A stretch of 64,000 nt of DNA from Alicyclobacillus kakegawensis NBRC 103104 (GTDB taxonomy: Bacteria; Bacillota; Bacilli; Alicyclobacillales; Alicyclobacillaceae): positions 62,001 to 126,000 of the forward strand of contig NZ_BCRP01000004.1 of assembly GCF_001552655.1 (NCBI RefSeq), given 5' to 3'. This document shows, piece by piece, positions 9,523 to 19,022 of this stretch; position 1 is the first letter of the stretch, and every line of letters starts with the position of its first letter. The position numbers and the translations under genes are program-made. The notes beneath the pieces are model-generated. The model was given only the letters and a program-made list of their open reading frames with translations, was not told the DNA's origin and did not search any database.

Positions 9523-10548
9523 ATGGATTCGCGCTATTCGAGGCAGGTGTTGTTTCGTCCCATCGGCCCACAAGGCCAGGAGAGGTTGCGTGCCGCCAGA
9601 GTGGCGGTGGTCGGGCTCGGTGCACTCGGAACCCAGCTGGCTTCGCAGCTGACGCGCGCCGGCGTCGGGTATCTGCGGTTGATTGACCGCGACGTGGTGG
9701 AAGCCTCCAATTTGCAGCGCCAATCCCTCTATGACGAGGAGGACGCCGAGCTGGGCGCCGCGAAGGCGCTGGCGGCGCGGGAGAAACTGGCGCGGGCCAA
9801 CAGCGAGGTGGACATCGAGCCGGTGGTCACCGACCTCACGTGGCGCAACGCGGAGCGGCTGCTGTGCGACGTTGATCTCATCCTCGATGGCACTGATAAC
9901 TTCGAGGTGCGGTACCTGATAAACGACGTCTCGGTCAAGCACGGCATTCCCTGGGTGTACGGGGGTGCCGTGGCTTCCTATGGGACGACGGCCATGTTCC
10001 GTCCCGGCCACACTCCGTGCCTGGTCTGCCTGTTCGGGCCGGAGGGCGGGGGCGGACACGACACCTGCGACACGGTGGGGGTGATTGCCCCGGTCGTGAA
10101 CATGATCGCGTCCCTGCAGGTGGCAGAAGCGCTCAAGTACCTGACCGGAAACATCCAGGCGCTGACCGACAGCTTGACGCATGTGGATGTCTGGGCGGGG
10201 GAGTTTCGCGCTATCGCCTTTCCCGCCGCCAGAGCTGATTGTCCCTGCTGCGGACGGCGCGAGTTTCACTCCCTGGCCGCCCGCGAGGAGTCGCTGGCGG
10301 TGTCTCTGTGCGGCAGGCGGACGGTGCAGGTGAAACCGAGCCCGGGCGGCGCCGGCCAGAACCTGAATCTGTCCCGTCTGGCGGATAGGCTGTCCCCCCA
10401 CGGCCATGTCCACCACAACGCTCACCTGCTGCGCTGCGACCTGGGAAGTGTGCAGCTGAGCGTGTTCGCCGACGGCCGGGCGCTCATCCACGGTGTCGAG
10501 GACGTGTCCGTTGCCCGCCGCCTGTACGCCCAGTACATCGGCATGTAG
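9523..10548 (+). CDS. thiF: ThiF/MoeB-type E1-like adenylyltransferase
   Basis: Activates the C-terminal Gly-Gly of a sulfur carrier by adenylation. The 341-residue product has the nucleotide-binding GLGALGTQLA (31-40), the RxxxxxxGxxK/DxxN-type core (LILDGTDNFEVR) and a four-cysteine zinc site formed by CLVC (166-169) and CPCC (240-243). The final 90 or so residues are a poorly conserved extension. It is divergent from the thiazole operon, so ThiS is the likely partner. MoaD/MoeB function in molybdopterin synthesis is the alternative, and one enzyme may serve both; the window also encodes a molybdoenzyme at 61 kb. Confidence 0.88.
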   Translation: MDSRYSRQVLFRPIGPQGQERLRAARVAVVGLGALGTQLASQLTRAGVGYLRLIDRDVVEASNLQRQSLYDEEDAELGAAKALAAREKLARANSEVDIEPVVTDLTWRNAERLLCDVDLILDGTDNFEVRYLINDVSVKHGIPWVYGGAVASYGTTAMFRPGHTPCLVCLFGPEGGGGHDTCDTVGVIAPVVNMIASLQVAEALKYLTGNIQALTDSLTHVDVWAGEFRAIAFPAARADCPCCGRREFHSLAAREESLAVSLCGRRTVQVKPSPGGAGQNLNLSRLADRLSPHGHVHHNAHLLRCDLGSVQLSVFADGRALIHGVEDVSVARRLYAQYIGM

Positions 10549-10573
10549 CGGGCGGGACTCCAGCCGGGTGCGC

Positions 10574-11401
10574 TCAGGGCGCGGGCGCGTTCGCGGGGAC
10601 CGTGTTCGGGCGGGCCAGCACCCGCACCCACGGGCGGTCGTTTTCCCACGTAACCGCTACGGGGAGCCCGAACGCGTCGCTGAGCAAGCCTGCAGACAGA
10701 ACATCGCGGCTCGGCCCCTGGGCGAGGACACGGCCCTGCTGAAGCAGGAGGGTATGGGAGAAGCAGGGCAAGATCTCTTCCGTGTGGTGGGTCACGTACA
10801 CCAGCGTCGGGCCGTCGGGCTGCTCGCCGAGCCAGGCGATGGCGGCCAGCAGCTCCTCGCGCGTCGGCAAATCCAGTCCGGTGCACGGCTCATCCAGAAT
10901 CAACAGCCTGGGCTTGGCCATCCAGGCTCGCGCCAAGAGAACGCGCTGCTTCTCGCCCTGGCTGAGCACCTGGAACGGCTTGTCAGCCAGCGACTCGCAG
11001 CGAAACTGGCGCAGCAGCCCCATCGCCGTCTCCGCATCCGCCGCGTCGAATTTCTGCCACAGCCCGACCGACGCGTACTTGCCGCTGATGACAATCTGCA
11101 CAGCCGCGTCGCCGGCCGAGGCCGATTGGGCGATTTGCTCGGCCATGGACTGGCTGACCCAACCGATTTGCCGGCGCAGTTCCTGCACGGGGACGCGTCC
11201 CAAGCGCTGTCCCAATACCTCCACTTCGCCGCGCGAAGGCCAGATGTATCCGTTTATCATGCTGAGCAGGCTGGTCTTGCCTGATCCGTTGCGCCCCACG
11301 ACGGCCCAGTGTTCTCCGGCGCGGATGTTCCAGTCGACGTCCTGTATGATGGTATGCCCTTGCCGGCGCCAACTCACGCCGCGCATTTCCAGGATGTTCA
11401 T
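10574..11401 (-). CDS. ABC transporter ATP-binding protein (YlmA-like)
   Basis: A 275-residue cytoplasmic ATPase. Walker A GRNGSGKT lies at about 36-43, the signature is VLSQGEKQR, Walker B is LLILDEP, and the switch histidine region is VYVTHHTEE. No permease is adjacent, and overall it resembles the YlmA/ModF-type stand-alone ATPases of bacilli. The ATG at 11399-11401 has GGAG 8 bases upstream. It is convergent with thiF (25-bp gap) and has its own promoter upstream (11463-11490). Its partner and substrate are unknown. Confidence 0.88.
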   Translation of the reverse strand: MNILEMRGVSWRRQGHTIIQDVDWNIRAGEHWAVVGRNGSGKTSLLSMINGYIWPSRGEVEVLGQRLGRVPVQELRRQIGWVSQSMAEQIAQSASAGDAAVQIVISGKYASVGLWQKFDAADAETAMGLLRQFRCESLADKPFQVLSQGEKQRVLLARAWMAKPRLLILDEPCTGLDLPTREELLAAIAWLGEQPDGPTLVYVTHHTEEILPCFSHTLLLQQGRVLAQGPSRDVLSAGLLSDAFGLPVAVTWENDRPWVRVLARPNTVPANAPAP

Positions 11402-11462
11402 ATTCTCCACTCCGATGCTGGTTGGTCTGTCCCGAAAAACGATGGACATAAGAATGGGATTT

Positions 11463-11490
11463 ATTTTAGCAATTTTCGAGAGCGTGACAA
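11463..11490 (-). promoter_or_regulatory. Sigma-A-type promoter of the YlmA-like gene
   Basis: On the minus strand TTGTCA (11490-11485), a 16-bp spacer and TAAAAT (11468-11463), in an AT-richer stretch about 60 bp before the start codon. Confidence 0.6.
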
Positions 11491-11542
11491 GTCGTGGCCA
11501 ATCCGACGGCCGCAGTCGGGCCGGCCGCGACGGGGAGAAACC

Positions 11543-12292
11543 TCAGCCGCTGATGGACACGCGCAGGTAGCGGGGGAACCGCCACAGCGCCACAACCAGT
11601 CCGGCGGCGCCAAAGGCCAGCAGCACAGCCAAGGATTGAACAACGTCGGCGGTGTGCCCGCCGTGCGCCATCACCTGTTGGAACCCTTGCTGCGCCCAGT
11701 ATTGAGGCGTGAAGTGACTGAGCACGCGGGCGAAGTGGGGCAGCATGGACTCGGGCACCCACAGGCCACCGAGGGCCGCACCGCCCAGGGTGATGAGCAT
11801 GGTGATGCCGCGCCCGTGGTTCTCACCACGCGCCAGCAGGGACACGGCCAATCCGATGCCCGTCCCGCAGATGGCCAAGCACAGCACGATGACCGCCATG
11901 GCCAACAGGTTCCCCAGATGGACGTGGTAGACGAGATGGCCAAAGGCGAGCAGGACCGTGCACTGGATCAAGACGGTGATGATGGCCGGCACCCACATGC
12001 CAACCAGATAGGTCAGCGGCTGCAGCGGCGTGCTCATCAGCCGCGCCAGGATCCCCGATTCTTTTTCGCTCATGAACCGCCGCATCATGCTGAGGATGAT
12101 GAAAAAGACAAACATCACGGTATAACCGGGAACCACTTGGTCCAGCATGGCCGATTGAGCGCCGGCAGGCGCGGACCCGGAGAACACGGACCCGAATAAC
12201 GCGATGAAGAGCATGGGCAGAATGACCAGGAAGAACAGGTTGCCACGGCTCCTAAACAGCAGCTTGAGTTCTTTGCGGATGATGCTTCGCAT
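11543..12292 (-). CDS. ABC-2-type transporter permease
   Basis: A 249-residue integral membrane protein of the ABC-2 family with six predicted segments, starting at LFFLVILPMLFIALFG. It follows an ATPase gene by 33 bp and is the last gene of a five-gene operon on the minus strand (GntR, ATPase, permease, ATPase, permease). Members typically export drugs or cell-wall-active compounds; the substrate here is not evident. The segment ARLMSTPLQPLTYLVG is typical of the family. Confidence 0.88.
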   Translation of the reverse strand: MRSIIRKELKLLFRSRGNLFFLVILPMLFIALFGSVFSGSAPAGAQSAMLDQVVPGYTVMFVFFIILSMMRRFMSEKESGILARLMSTPLQPLTYLVGMWVPAIITVLIQCTVLLAFGHLVYHVHLGNLLAMAVIVLCLAICGTGIGLAVSLLARGENHGRGITMLITLGGAALGGLWVPESMLPHFARVLSHFTPQYWAQQGFQQVMAHGGHTADVVQSLAVLLAFGAAGLVVALWRFPRYLRVSISG

Positions 12293-12325
12293 ATCCGTTT
12301 GCCTCCTTTTGGTTGGGTGGGACAG

Positions 12326-13273
12326 CTAGTCGCGCAGCCGTGTCCCGGTCAATTTGAGGAACACCGATTCCAATGAGGGTCGCGCCATTTCCAAGGCGTG
12401 AATGGTCAGCCCCCGTTCTTCGGCCTGCTGCAACAGGAAGGCCATCACTTGTTGCCGATGCTCCGTTTCTATCCACCACCCGTGCTCTCGCCGCGACACC
12501 TGGCAGGGGTGAGGGAACGGCGGCAGCTGTTCAAACCCGTCCATCTGCACATAGACCGCCTTGGCGCCATATTGATTCCACAGCTGGACGAGCGGACCGG
12601 AGGTGACGACGCGTCCGTGGTCGAGGATGGCCACTTCGTCGCACAACGTCTCCGCCTCCTCCATGTAGTGGGTCGAATAAATGACAGTTGCCCCTTGTTG
12701 CACGAGCTCGCGCACCAATTCAAAGATGTGGTTGCGAGAGTGCGGGTCCACCCCCACGGTGGGCTCATCCAAGATGAGCAATTGGGGTTCGTGCAGGAGC
12801 GCCGCGGCGATGTTGATGCGGCGCTTCATGCCGCCGGACAGATTCTCCACCAGGTCTTTCCTGCGTTCGCTGAGACCGGTCTTGGCCAGCACCGCGTCGA
12901 TCCGCTCGTACAGTCGCGCCCCGCGCAGCCCGTACACTTCGCCAAAAAACATCAGGTTGTCGTGCACCGACAGCATTGGATACAGGGCAATGTCCTGCGG
13001 CACGTATCCCACGTGACGACGGACGGATCGCCCGTTTTGGGTCGCGTCCAGGCCCAGCACGTTCACAGAGCCAACATCCGGCTCCAGCAGACCGGCGACG
13101 ATTTTCATGGTCGTGGACTTGCCAGCCCCGTTGGGGCCGAGCAGTCCAAAACAGCAGCCGCGCGGCACGGCAAAGCTGACATCGGCCAGCGCCGTGGCCG
13201 GGCCGAACGACTTGCCCAGGTGGTCCACCTTCAACGCGCAATCCGTGTTTAAACCGGCAGGTGCAGTCATCAT
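12326..13273 (-). CDS. ABC transporter ATP-binding protein (DrrA/CcmA-like)
   Basis: A 315-residue ATPase with Walker A GPNGAGKS at about 46-53, signature NLSGGMKRR, Walker B LLILDEP and D-loop VGVDPHSR, plus a C-terminal domain typical of drug-export ATPases. The ATG at 13271-13273 has GGAGG 8 bases upstream; longer readings overlap the preceding permease gene. It pairs with the ABC-2 permease that follows. As the fourth gene of the GntR-led operon it is probably induced together with the first ATPase/permease pair. Confidence 0.92.
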   Translation of the reverse strand: MMTAPAGLNTDCALKVDHLGKSFGPATALADVSFAVPRGCCFGLLGPNGAGKSTTMKIVAGLLEPDVGSVNVLGLDATQNGRSVRRHVGYVPQDIALYPMLSVHDNLMFFGEVYGLRGARLYERIDAVLAKTGLSERRKDLVENLSGGMKRRINIAAALLHEPQLLILDEPTVGVDPHSRNHIFELVRELVQQGATVIYSTHYMEEAETLCDEVAILDHGRVVTSGPLVQLWNQYGAKAVYVQMDGFEQLPPFPHPCQVSRREHGWWIETEHRQQVMAFLLQQAEERGLTIHALEMARPSLESVFLKLTGTRLRD

Positions 13274-13298
13274 ACAGTTTTCCTCCATTCCTGCGTTT

Positions 13299-14045
13299 CT
13301 ACATCGCCAGCTGCTCATCGAGCAGGTAGGCGGCGAGGCGTATCAGGCCGTACGCCAGCACCCAGCTGCAGGCGATGGAGATGCACAGTGTAGGCGACAG
13401 CGACACATGCGGTACCCCATCCGAGTGAACCTGCAGGTAACGGTCATCCTGGCTGAAAATCAACCACCACAGGCCCGAGAACAAAATCCACGTCAGCGGC
13501 ATCGCCGGACGGGCCCGCGACTCGGCGAGTGCGCCGTAGACAACCCCAAACGCAGCCACGAATGGGCACACCGTAAGGGAAAGCCCCATCACTTTGAGCC
13601 CTGTAAGCAGGTAGCCGGCAGTGTAGCCAAGGTCCAGATGTCCGCTGACGAGCGCGGTGTACAGGCCAAAGAATGCCATCGCCATGTACGTCAAGGCATA
13701 GATGAAGACGCTGCGCACGACGGCCGCCACAAATTTGGCCGCGCTCAGGTGCAGCCGGGGGTAGGGCAGGGTCAGCCACCAGCCGACGGTGCCGTTTTTC
13801 CATTCAGTCACCATCGTGTTCACGGCGAGGCCAAAGCTAGTGAATGGCAGTCCGAACGCGACCCACCACACCGGTCCCAGGCGGTAATGACCGCCACGTC
13901 CATCATAGGTGGCCACGGCTAACAGGACCAGCGCAACGGCGGCCACGTAGGCAAGCCGCCACGCTCGCGGGATGGGCGTCCGGCGGCGCCTGCGGTGTTT
14001 GAAATCGTGTCGGACGAGCGCCCAGAATGTCGATTGTGCAGGCAT
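13299..14045 (-). CDS. ABC transporter permease, YtrC/D-like
   Basis: A 248-residue membrane protein with about six hydrophobic segments after a basic cytoplasmic N terminus (FKHRRRRRTPIPRAW). The conserved-looking MVTEWKNGTVGWWLTLPYPR loop follows the second segment, as in ABC-2-like permeases of YtrA-controlled operons. It starts 10 bp after the stop of the preceding ATPase gene. The partner is inferred from adjacency; the sequence itself does not identify a substrate. Confidence 0.8.
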   Translation of the reverse strand: MPAQSTFWALVRHDFKHRRRRRTPIPRAWRLAYVAAVALVLLAVATYDGRGGHYRLGPVWWVAFGLPFTSFGLAVNTMVTEWKNGTVGWWLTLPYPRLHLSAAKFVAAVVRSVFIYALTYMAMAFFGLYTALVSGHLDLGYTAGYLLTGLKVMGLSLTVCPFVAAFGVVYGALAESRARPAMPLTWILFSGLWWLIFSQDDRYLQVHSDGVPHVSLSPTLCISIACSWVLAYGLIRLAAYLLDEQLAM

Positions 14046-14055
14046 GGTTAACCTC

Positions 14056-14754
14056 CTATCGATACAGGGTCTGCATGGCAGAGTGCATAGACCCGTATTG
14101 GCGGCGCAGTTCGTCCGTGTCTCCGGAACGAATCACGCGCCCGGACTCAAGAAATACGGCGAGATCAAACAGCGCCTCCACCTCGTACAGCTCGTGCGTG
14201 CTGATGAGCACTGTGCGTTCGCCGTCGCTGACCCGGTCTATCAGCGCGTCGATGATTTTCTCCCGCGATACGGTGTCGATGCCGGTGAACGGCTCATCCA
14301 GGATGATCAGCGGCACGCGGCGAGCGATGCAGAGGATGAGCATCACGCGCGCCTCCTGCCCGCGCGACATGTCGCGCACCCGGCCATCCAGCGGCAGCTT
14401 CATGAACTCGGCCAGCCGAAGCGCCTCCTCCCGGGAAAATCCGGGCAAGAAGGTCTCCGCCCAGCGGAACGCCTGCTGCACCGTATGGTCCGAGTACCAA
14501 CGGGCCCGGTCGGGCAGGTACGCGATGTCGCGGTTGGTCCGCCAACCCGGTGCCTTACCGAACACCCGTACCCGCCCCGCGTCCGGCCGCACCAACCCGG
14601 TGATCATGCGAAACAGCGTCGATTTGCCGGATCCGTTCGGACCGAGCACTCCGACCACACGCCCGGCCGGGATGGTCAGGTCGAGTCCGTCCAGCGCCCG
14701 ATTGGCTCCATACCGTTTTTCGACCTGTTCACAGAGCACCGCCGTTTCGCCCAT
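14056..14754 (-). CDS. ABC transporter ATP-binding protein, YtrB-like
   Basis: A 232-residue ATPase: Walker A GPNGSGKS, Walker B LIILDEP, switch region LISTHELYE. The signature reads MSRGQEAR in place of LSGGQ, a common variant in the YtrB group. The ATG at 14752-14754 follows AAGGAGG. Its first 26 bp overlap the 3' end of the GntR gene, so translation is probably coupled. Position directly after a YtrA-type repressor matches the Bacillus subtilis ytr operon, which responds to cell-wall antibiotics. Confidence 0.9.
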   Translation of the reverse strand: MGETAVLCEQVEKRYGANRALDGLDLTIPAGRVVGVLGPNGSGKSTLFRMITGLVRPDAGRVRVFGKAPGWRTNRDIAYLPDRARWYSDHTVQQAFRWAETFLPGFSREEALRLAEFMKLPLDGRVRDMSRGQEARVMLILCIARRVPLIILDEPFTGIDTVSREKIIDALIDRVSDGERTVLISTHELYEVEALFDLAVFLESGRVIRSGDTDELRRQYGSMHSAMQTLYR

Positions 14755-15148
14755 GGACAGTCGCCTCCTTCTTCTTGGTGTGCAAACAGCGTTCAATCTC
14801 GTCCCAGGTGTAGCCGAGGCTTTGCATCTGGGCGACGAAGTCAGCCAGGAGCCGCTCTGCCAGTTCCCTGCGAAACTGCTGAACGCGCTCACGCGAGGTG
14901 GTGATGAAAGTGCCCTGGCCGCGCCGCGTTTCGGTCAACCCGTCGCGTTCCAACTCTTGGTAGGCGTGGCTGACGGTGTTCGGATTGACTTTCAGCGCAT
15001 GCGCCATCTCTCGTACAGAAGGAATCTTTTCTCCCAAAGCGATCTCTCCCTTGGCAATCGCGCTTCTCATTTGCTTTAGGATCTGCTCGTACAAAGGCTG
15101 GCTGAGGTCCAGGCGAAACGTCAATGAGCCAACCTGCCGTTCATCCAC
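14729..15148 (-). CDS. GntR-family repressor, YtrA subfamily
   Basis: A 139-residue regulator. It has an N-terminal winged helix-turn-helix (PLYEQILKQMRSAIAKGEI, then KIPSVREMAHALKVNPNTV) and a short C-terminal dimerisation helix rather than a large effector domain, which defines the YtrA subfamily. The start is a GTG at 15146-15148 with GGAGGG 7 bases upstream; a nearby ATG at 15142-15144 is out of frame. It heads the five-gene ABC operon and very likely represses it and itself through the inverted repeat at 15195-15219. Confidence 0.93.
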   Translation of the reverse strand: MDERQVGSLTFRLDLSQPLYEQILKQMRSAIAKGEIALGEKIPSVREMAHALKVNPNTVSHAYQELERDGLTETRRGQGTFITTSRERVQQFRRELAERLLADFVAQMQSLGYTWDEIERCLHTKKKEATVHGRNGGAL

Positions 15149-15194
15149 TCTTGTCCCTCCGATCCGTTTCGCTCCAGGTGCACCGCGTGGATGG

Positions 15195-15227
15195 AGTGTA
15201 TTATATCACTTAATACACTTGGGTCAA
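15195..15227 (-). promoter_or_regulatory. Promoter and operator of the GntR-ABC operon
   Basis: On the minus strand TTGACC (15227-15222), a 16-bp spacer and TATAAT (15205-15200) form a near-consensus sigma-A promoter. A perfect 9-bp inverted repeat, AGTGTATTA (15195-15203) and TAATACACT (15211-15219) with a 7-bp centre, covers the spacer and the -10. A YtrA-type repressor bound there would block RNA polymerase. Confidence 0.85.
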
Positions 15228-15257
15228 TAGGGGATGAGTGTATACTCTCGCGCAGGA

Positions 15258-15285
15258 TGAAGAAAGGCGCCGCATCTGCGGCGCC
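15258..15285 (-). terminator. Terminator after mnmA
   Basis: A perfect 8-bp stem, GGCGCCGC (15266-15273) and GCGGCGCC (15278-15285), with a four-base loop. On the minus strand it is followed by TTTCTTC. It lies 29 bp past the mnmA stop. Confidence 0.85.
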
Positions 15286-15313
15286 TGGCGGGGAGAGGGA
15301 CAGGAAGCATCGG

Positions 15314-16498
<1,185 letters not shown>

Positions 16499-16544
16499 TC
16501 ACATGCGGACGGGCCCTGACGGTTGTGCCGTATCCGGCGCGAAA

Positions 16545-17018
16545 TTACGGAAACAGGTCCAGCAGTTCGGGCAGTGCGTGAATGATGTGCGTGGCCCCTT
16601 TGAGGTCGGCCGCGGACAGATGGAACGCGCAGCCCACCGATGGCAGTTTGTGTGCCGCTGCGGCGCGGATGTCCGACGGCCTGTCGCCAATCATGACCAG
16701 GTCGCGGCCAAAACGGGCGATGTGGGCGGCCAAGGTGTCGGCCTTGCTGCGGCCCTGAACCGTTTCCAGACACAGTGGATATGCAAACAAGGGACGCAGC
16801 CCTTCTTGGTCGAGCAGCTCATCCAGATACGCCTGGCTGCAGTTGCTGGCAACGGTCAGCGTGTAGCCACGCCGCTTGAGCGTCATGAGCACATCGCGGG
16901 CTTCTGGAAAAAGGCGGCTGGCGTCCTTGGCGCCGCCCTGTCCAGAGCCTGCGTGCTGTCTGGGCCAACGTGTAGAATCCACCAACGTGCCTTCCAGGTC
17001 GAACACCAGAGTCTTCAT
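16545..17018 (-). CDS. HAD-family hydrolase
   Basis: A small cytoplasmic phosphatase of 157 residues. Motif I is FDLEGTLVDS (Asp7), motif II VASNCS, motif III around RSKADT and motif IV MIGDRPSDI. The second acidic residue of motif I is Glu9 where the family normally has Asp, an unusual substitution. The substrate is not predictable; the layout suggests a phosphoglycolate-phosphatase-like member. It starts 10 bp after the mug-like gene and is probably co-transcribed with it. Confidence 0.83.
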   Translation of the reverse strand: MKTLVFDLEGTLVDSTRWPRQHAGSGQGGAKDASRLFPEARDVLMTLKRRGYTLTVASNCSQAYLDELLDQEGLRPLFAYPLCLETVQGRSKADTLAAHIARFGRDLVMIGDRPSDIRAAAAHKLPSVGCAFHLSAADLKGATHIIHALPELLDLFP

Positions 17019-17028
17019 AGGCCTCACT

Positions 17029-17613
17029 CTACCGCACGCGGGACGGATCGTCAAAGTGGACCGGTCTCTGCCTGGCTCTTTGCTGGCGCCAGCGCTGGGC
17101 AGCCTGCGCTAATTCCCGGTAGATGGCTGTCTGTTCGGAAAGGCGCATGCGGACCAGACCGCTGGTTGATGGAGCGACAAAGTCGCATACTCCGGGTATC
17201 AGCGAATCCGCTTGAAAGCCCCAGGGAACGGCCACTCCGCGGCGTCTCGGGAATTGGCGGAGAAACTGTTGATAGACCCCTTTGCCGACATAGCAGGCGA
17301 AGACGGGGCGGTACTGGCGCAGTTTTGCCGCCAGTATGCGGCCGCCTTCCGCAAATTCCTGCGCGCTGATGTCCGCCGCACATTTGCTGGGACGAGCCAC
17401 AATATTGGTAAAGCCATACTGGTAGTCGTCCAGCAGCGACGGGCTCTCCTCCGGCCGATACTGGCGCGCGGTCAGGCCAGAGAGGTATAGCACCCGGTAA
17501 AACCGGTTGTTGCGTCCCGCATAGTTGAATCCCCGCGCGGCGGAGGTCAGCGAAGGATTGAAGCCGATGAAGAGGACGACCATACCTGGCGCCAGCCGGT
17601 CGGTGATGGGCAC
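17029..17613 (-). CDS. mug: G/U mismatch-specific DNA glycosylase (Mug/TDG family)
   Basis: Removes uracil or thymine opposite guanine. The 194-residue product has the TDG/Mug active-site region LFIGFNPSLTSA, with the conserved asparagine at about 19, followed by GFNYAGRNNRFYRVLY, closely resembling Escherichia coli Mug, and a C-terminal APSTSGL motif. The GTG at 17611-17613 is chosen because AAGGAGG precedes it by 7 bases; the upstream in-frame ATG (17629-17631) overlaps that site. It is divergent from the 6-phosphogluconate dehydrogenase gene. Confidence 0.85.
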   Translation of the reverse strand: MPITDRLAPGMVVLFIGFNPSLTSAARGFNYAGRNNRFYRVLYLSGLTARQYRPEESPSLLDDYQYGFTNIVARPSKCAADISAQEFAEGGRILAAKLRQYRPVFACYVGKGVYQQFLRQFPRRRGVAVPWGFQADSLIPGVCDFVAPSTSGLVRMRLSEQTAIYRELAQAAQRWRQQRARQRPVHFDDPSRVR

Positions 17614-17692
17614 AGGCGTCCCTCCTTCCATTTCTTCACTTGTTCATTGTCGGCCATCCCGATGCGGCCGTCAATGGAGCGGCATGGAGGGT

Positions 17693-17720
17693 TTGGCGCC
17701 CGGACGGGGAGTGGTACAAT
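17693..17720 (+). promoter_or_regulatory. Promoter of the 6-phosphogluconate dehydrogenase gene
   Basis: TTGGCG (17693-17698), 16-bp spacer, TACAAT (17715-17720), 37 bp before the start codon. Confidence 0.5.
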
Positions 17721-17757
17721 AGATTCCAGCCGGAGTGGAGAAAGGAGACATTCACCT

Positions 17758-18654
17758 ATGAAAGTGGGGCTGTTGGGCCTCGGCAAGATGGGGTATAACT
17801 TAGGCTTGAACCTGATGGACCATGGTCACCAGGTGGTGGCGTACGACGTTTCGCCGGAAGCCAGGCAGCGGATGAGAGAGGCCGGCGGTGACACGGTCGC
17901 GTCGCTGCAGGAAGTGGTGGCGAAACTGCCGGTCCCGCGCATCATTTGGATTATGGTGCCGCACCAGTTTGTCGACGACGTCCTGGACGAACTGAAGTCT
18001 CAACTCGCATCCGGCGATATCGTCATTGAGGCGGGAAACTCCCATTACAAGGATTCTCTGCGCCGGGCTGAAGAGTTTTCACGGGCAGGCATGCACTTCT
18101 TCGACGTCGGCACATCCGGCGGCATGGAGGGGGCGCGCCATGGGGCCTGCTACATGATTGGCGGGGATCCCGACGTGTTTGCCACGATAGAACCGTTGTT
18201 TCGCGATACCGCGGTGCCAGGGGGGTACCTGTACACTGGCCGGGCGGGCAGCGGGCATTACGCGAAGATGGTGCACAACGGCATTGAGTACGGGATGATG
18301 GCCGCGATTGGGGAAGGCTTTGAGGTGCTGGAAAAAGGCCCGTTTGAATACAACTACGCGGAACTGGCGCGCGTCTGGTCGCACGGCTCCGTGATTCGCG
18401 GCTGGCTGATGGAGCTGACGCAGAGCGCCTTCGAGAAGGACCCGAAGCTGGCGTCCATCCGGGGCGTGATGCACTCTTCCGGGGAGGGCAAATGGACGGT
18501 GGAGGAAGCGCTGGACCTGCAGGTGGCGGCGCCGGTCATCGCGCTGTCGCTGTTGATGCGCTACCGTTCACTCTCTGATGACACCTTCACCGGCAAGGTG
18601 GTCGCCGCGCTGCGCAACGAGTTTGGCGGCCACGCTGTGGAAAAGGCGAACTGA
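17758..18654 (+). CDS. gnd: 6-phosphogluconate dehydrogenase (decarboxylating), short form
   Basis: Oxidises and decarboxylates 6-phosphogluconate to ribulose 5-phosphate. The 298-residue product belongs to the short, YqeC-like branch rather than the 470-residue GndA branch. It begins MKVGLLGLGKMG (GxGxxG), with the substrate motif DVGTSGGMEGA and the catalytic lysine/asparagine region GHYAKMVHNGIEYGMM. The ATG follows AAAGGAG. The short forms are usually NAD-linked (family knowledge). The upstream enzyme zwf lies 1.1 kb away on the other strand. Confidence 0.93.
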   Translation: MKVGLLGLGKMGYNLGLNLMDHGHQVVAYDVSPEARQRMREAGGDTVASLQEVVAKLPVPRIIWIMVPHQFVDDVLDELKSQLASGDIVIEAGNSHYKDSLRRAEEFSRAGMHFFDVGTSGGMEGARHGACYMIGGDPDVFATIEPLFRDTAVPGGYLYTGRAGSGHYAKMVHNGIEYGMMAAIGEGFEVLEKGPFEYNYAELARVWSHGSVIRGWLMELTQSAFEKDPKLASIRGVMHSSGEGKWTVEEALDLQVAAPVIALSLLMRYRSLSDDTFTGKVVAALRNEFGGHAVEKAN

Positions 18655-18696
18655 TGGGACGCGTCGGTCGGGCGCTGCGGAAGGGATGAATCCGGG

Positions 18697-18951
18697 ATGA
18701 TTATCGGCTTTGGTTTCGGACCTCCCTTGGTCAGTCTGCTTATGCTGATAGTGACTGCCGGCTTGAGCTATGGCCTGTATCGACTGTTCAGCCGCCGCGC
18801 TTGGGCCAGGGACCCCGAGCGGCGCCGCGAGCAGCTGCGCCGCTATTATCACGAACAGCGGCAGCTGGCGCGGCGCCTGTCCCGTGAATTCGACCTGACG
18901 GACGAAGAGATTGAAAAAAGAATCGAAGACGAAATCAACCGACGGTCGTGA
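18697..18951 (+). CDS. Small membrane-anchored protein
   Basis: An 84-residue protein with one N-terminal membrane segment (LVSLLMLIVTAGLSYGLYRLF). A highly charged, probably helical tail follows (REQLRRYYHEQRQLARRLSREF), ending in EEIEKRIEDEINRRS. It has AAGGG upstream and starts 43 bp after the gnd stop. Its stop codon lies inside a terminator hairpin, which supports it being a real last gene of the unit. I do not recognise the family. Confidence 0.65.
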   Translation: MIIGFGFGPPLVSLLMLIVTAGLSYGLYRLFSRRAWARDPERRREQLRRYYHEQRQLARRLSREFDLTDEEIEKRIEDEINRRS

Positions 18952-18967
18952 CCGCCGGTTGATTTTG
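18935..18967 (+). terminator. Terminator of the gnd unit
   Basis: CAACCGaCGG (18936 on) pairs with CCGcCGGTTG (ending 18961), followed by ATTTTG. It overlaps the end of the small membrane protein gene. Confidence 0.65.
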
Positions 18968-19022
18968 TGTCCACGTGCTTCAAATGCCCTCCGGGCATGA
19001 GAGTCATCGAACCAGGTTTGGG

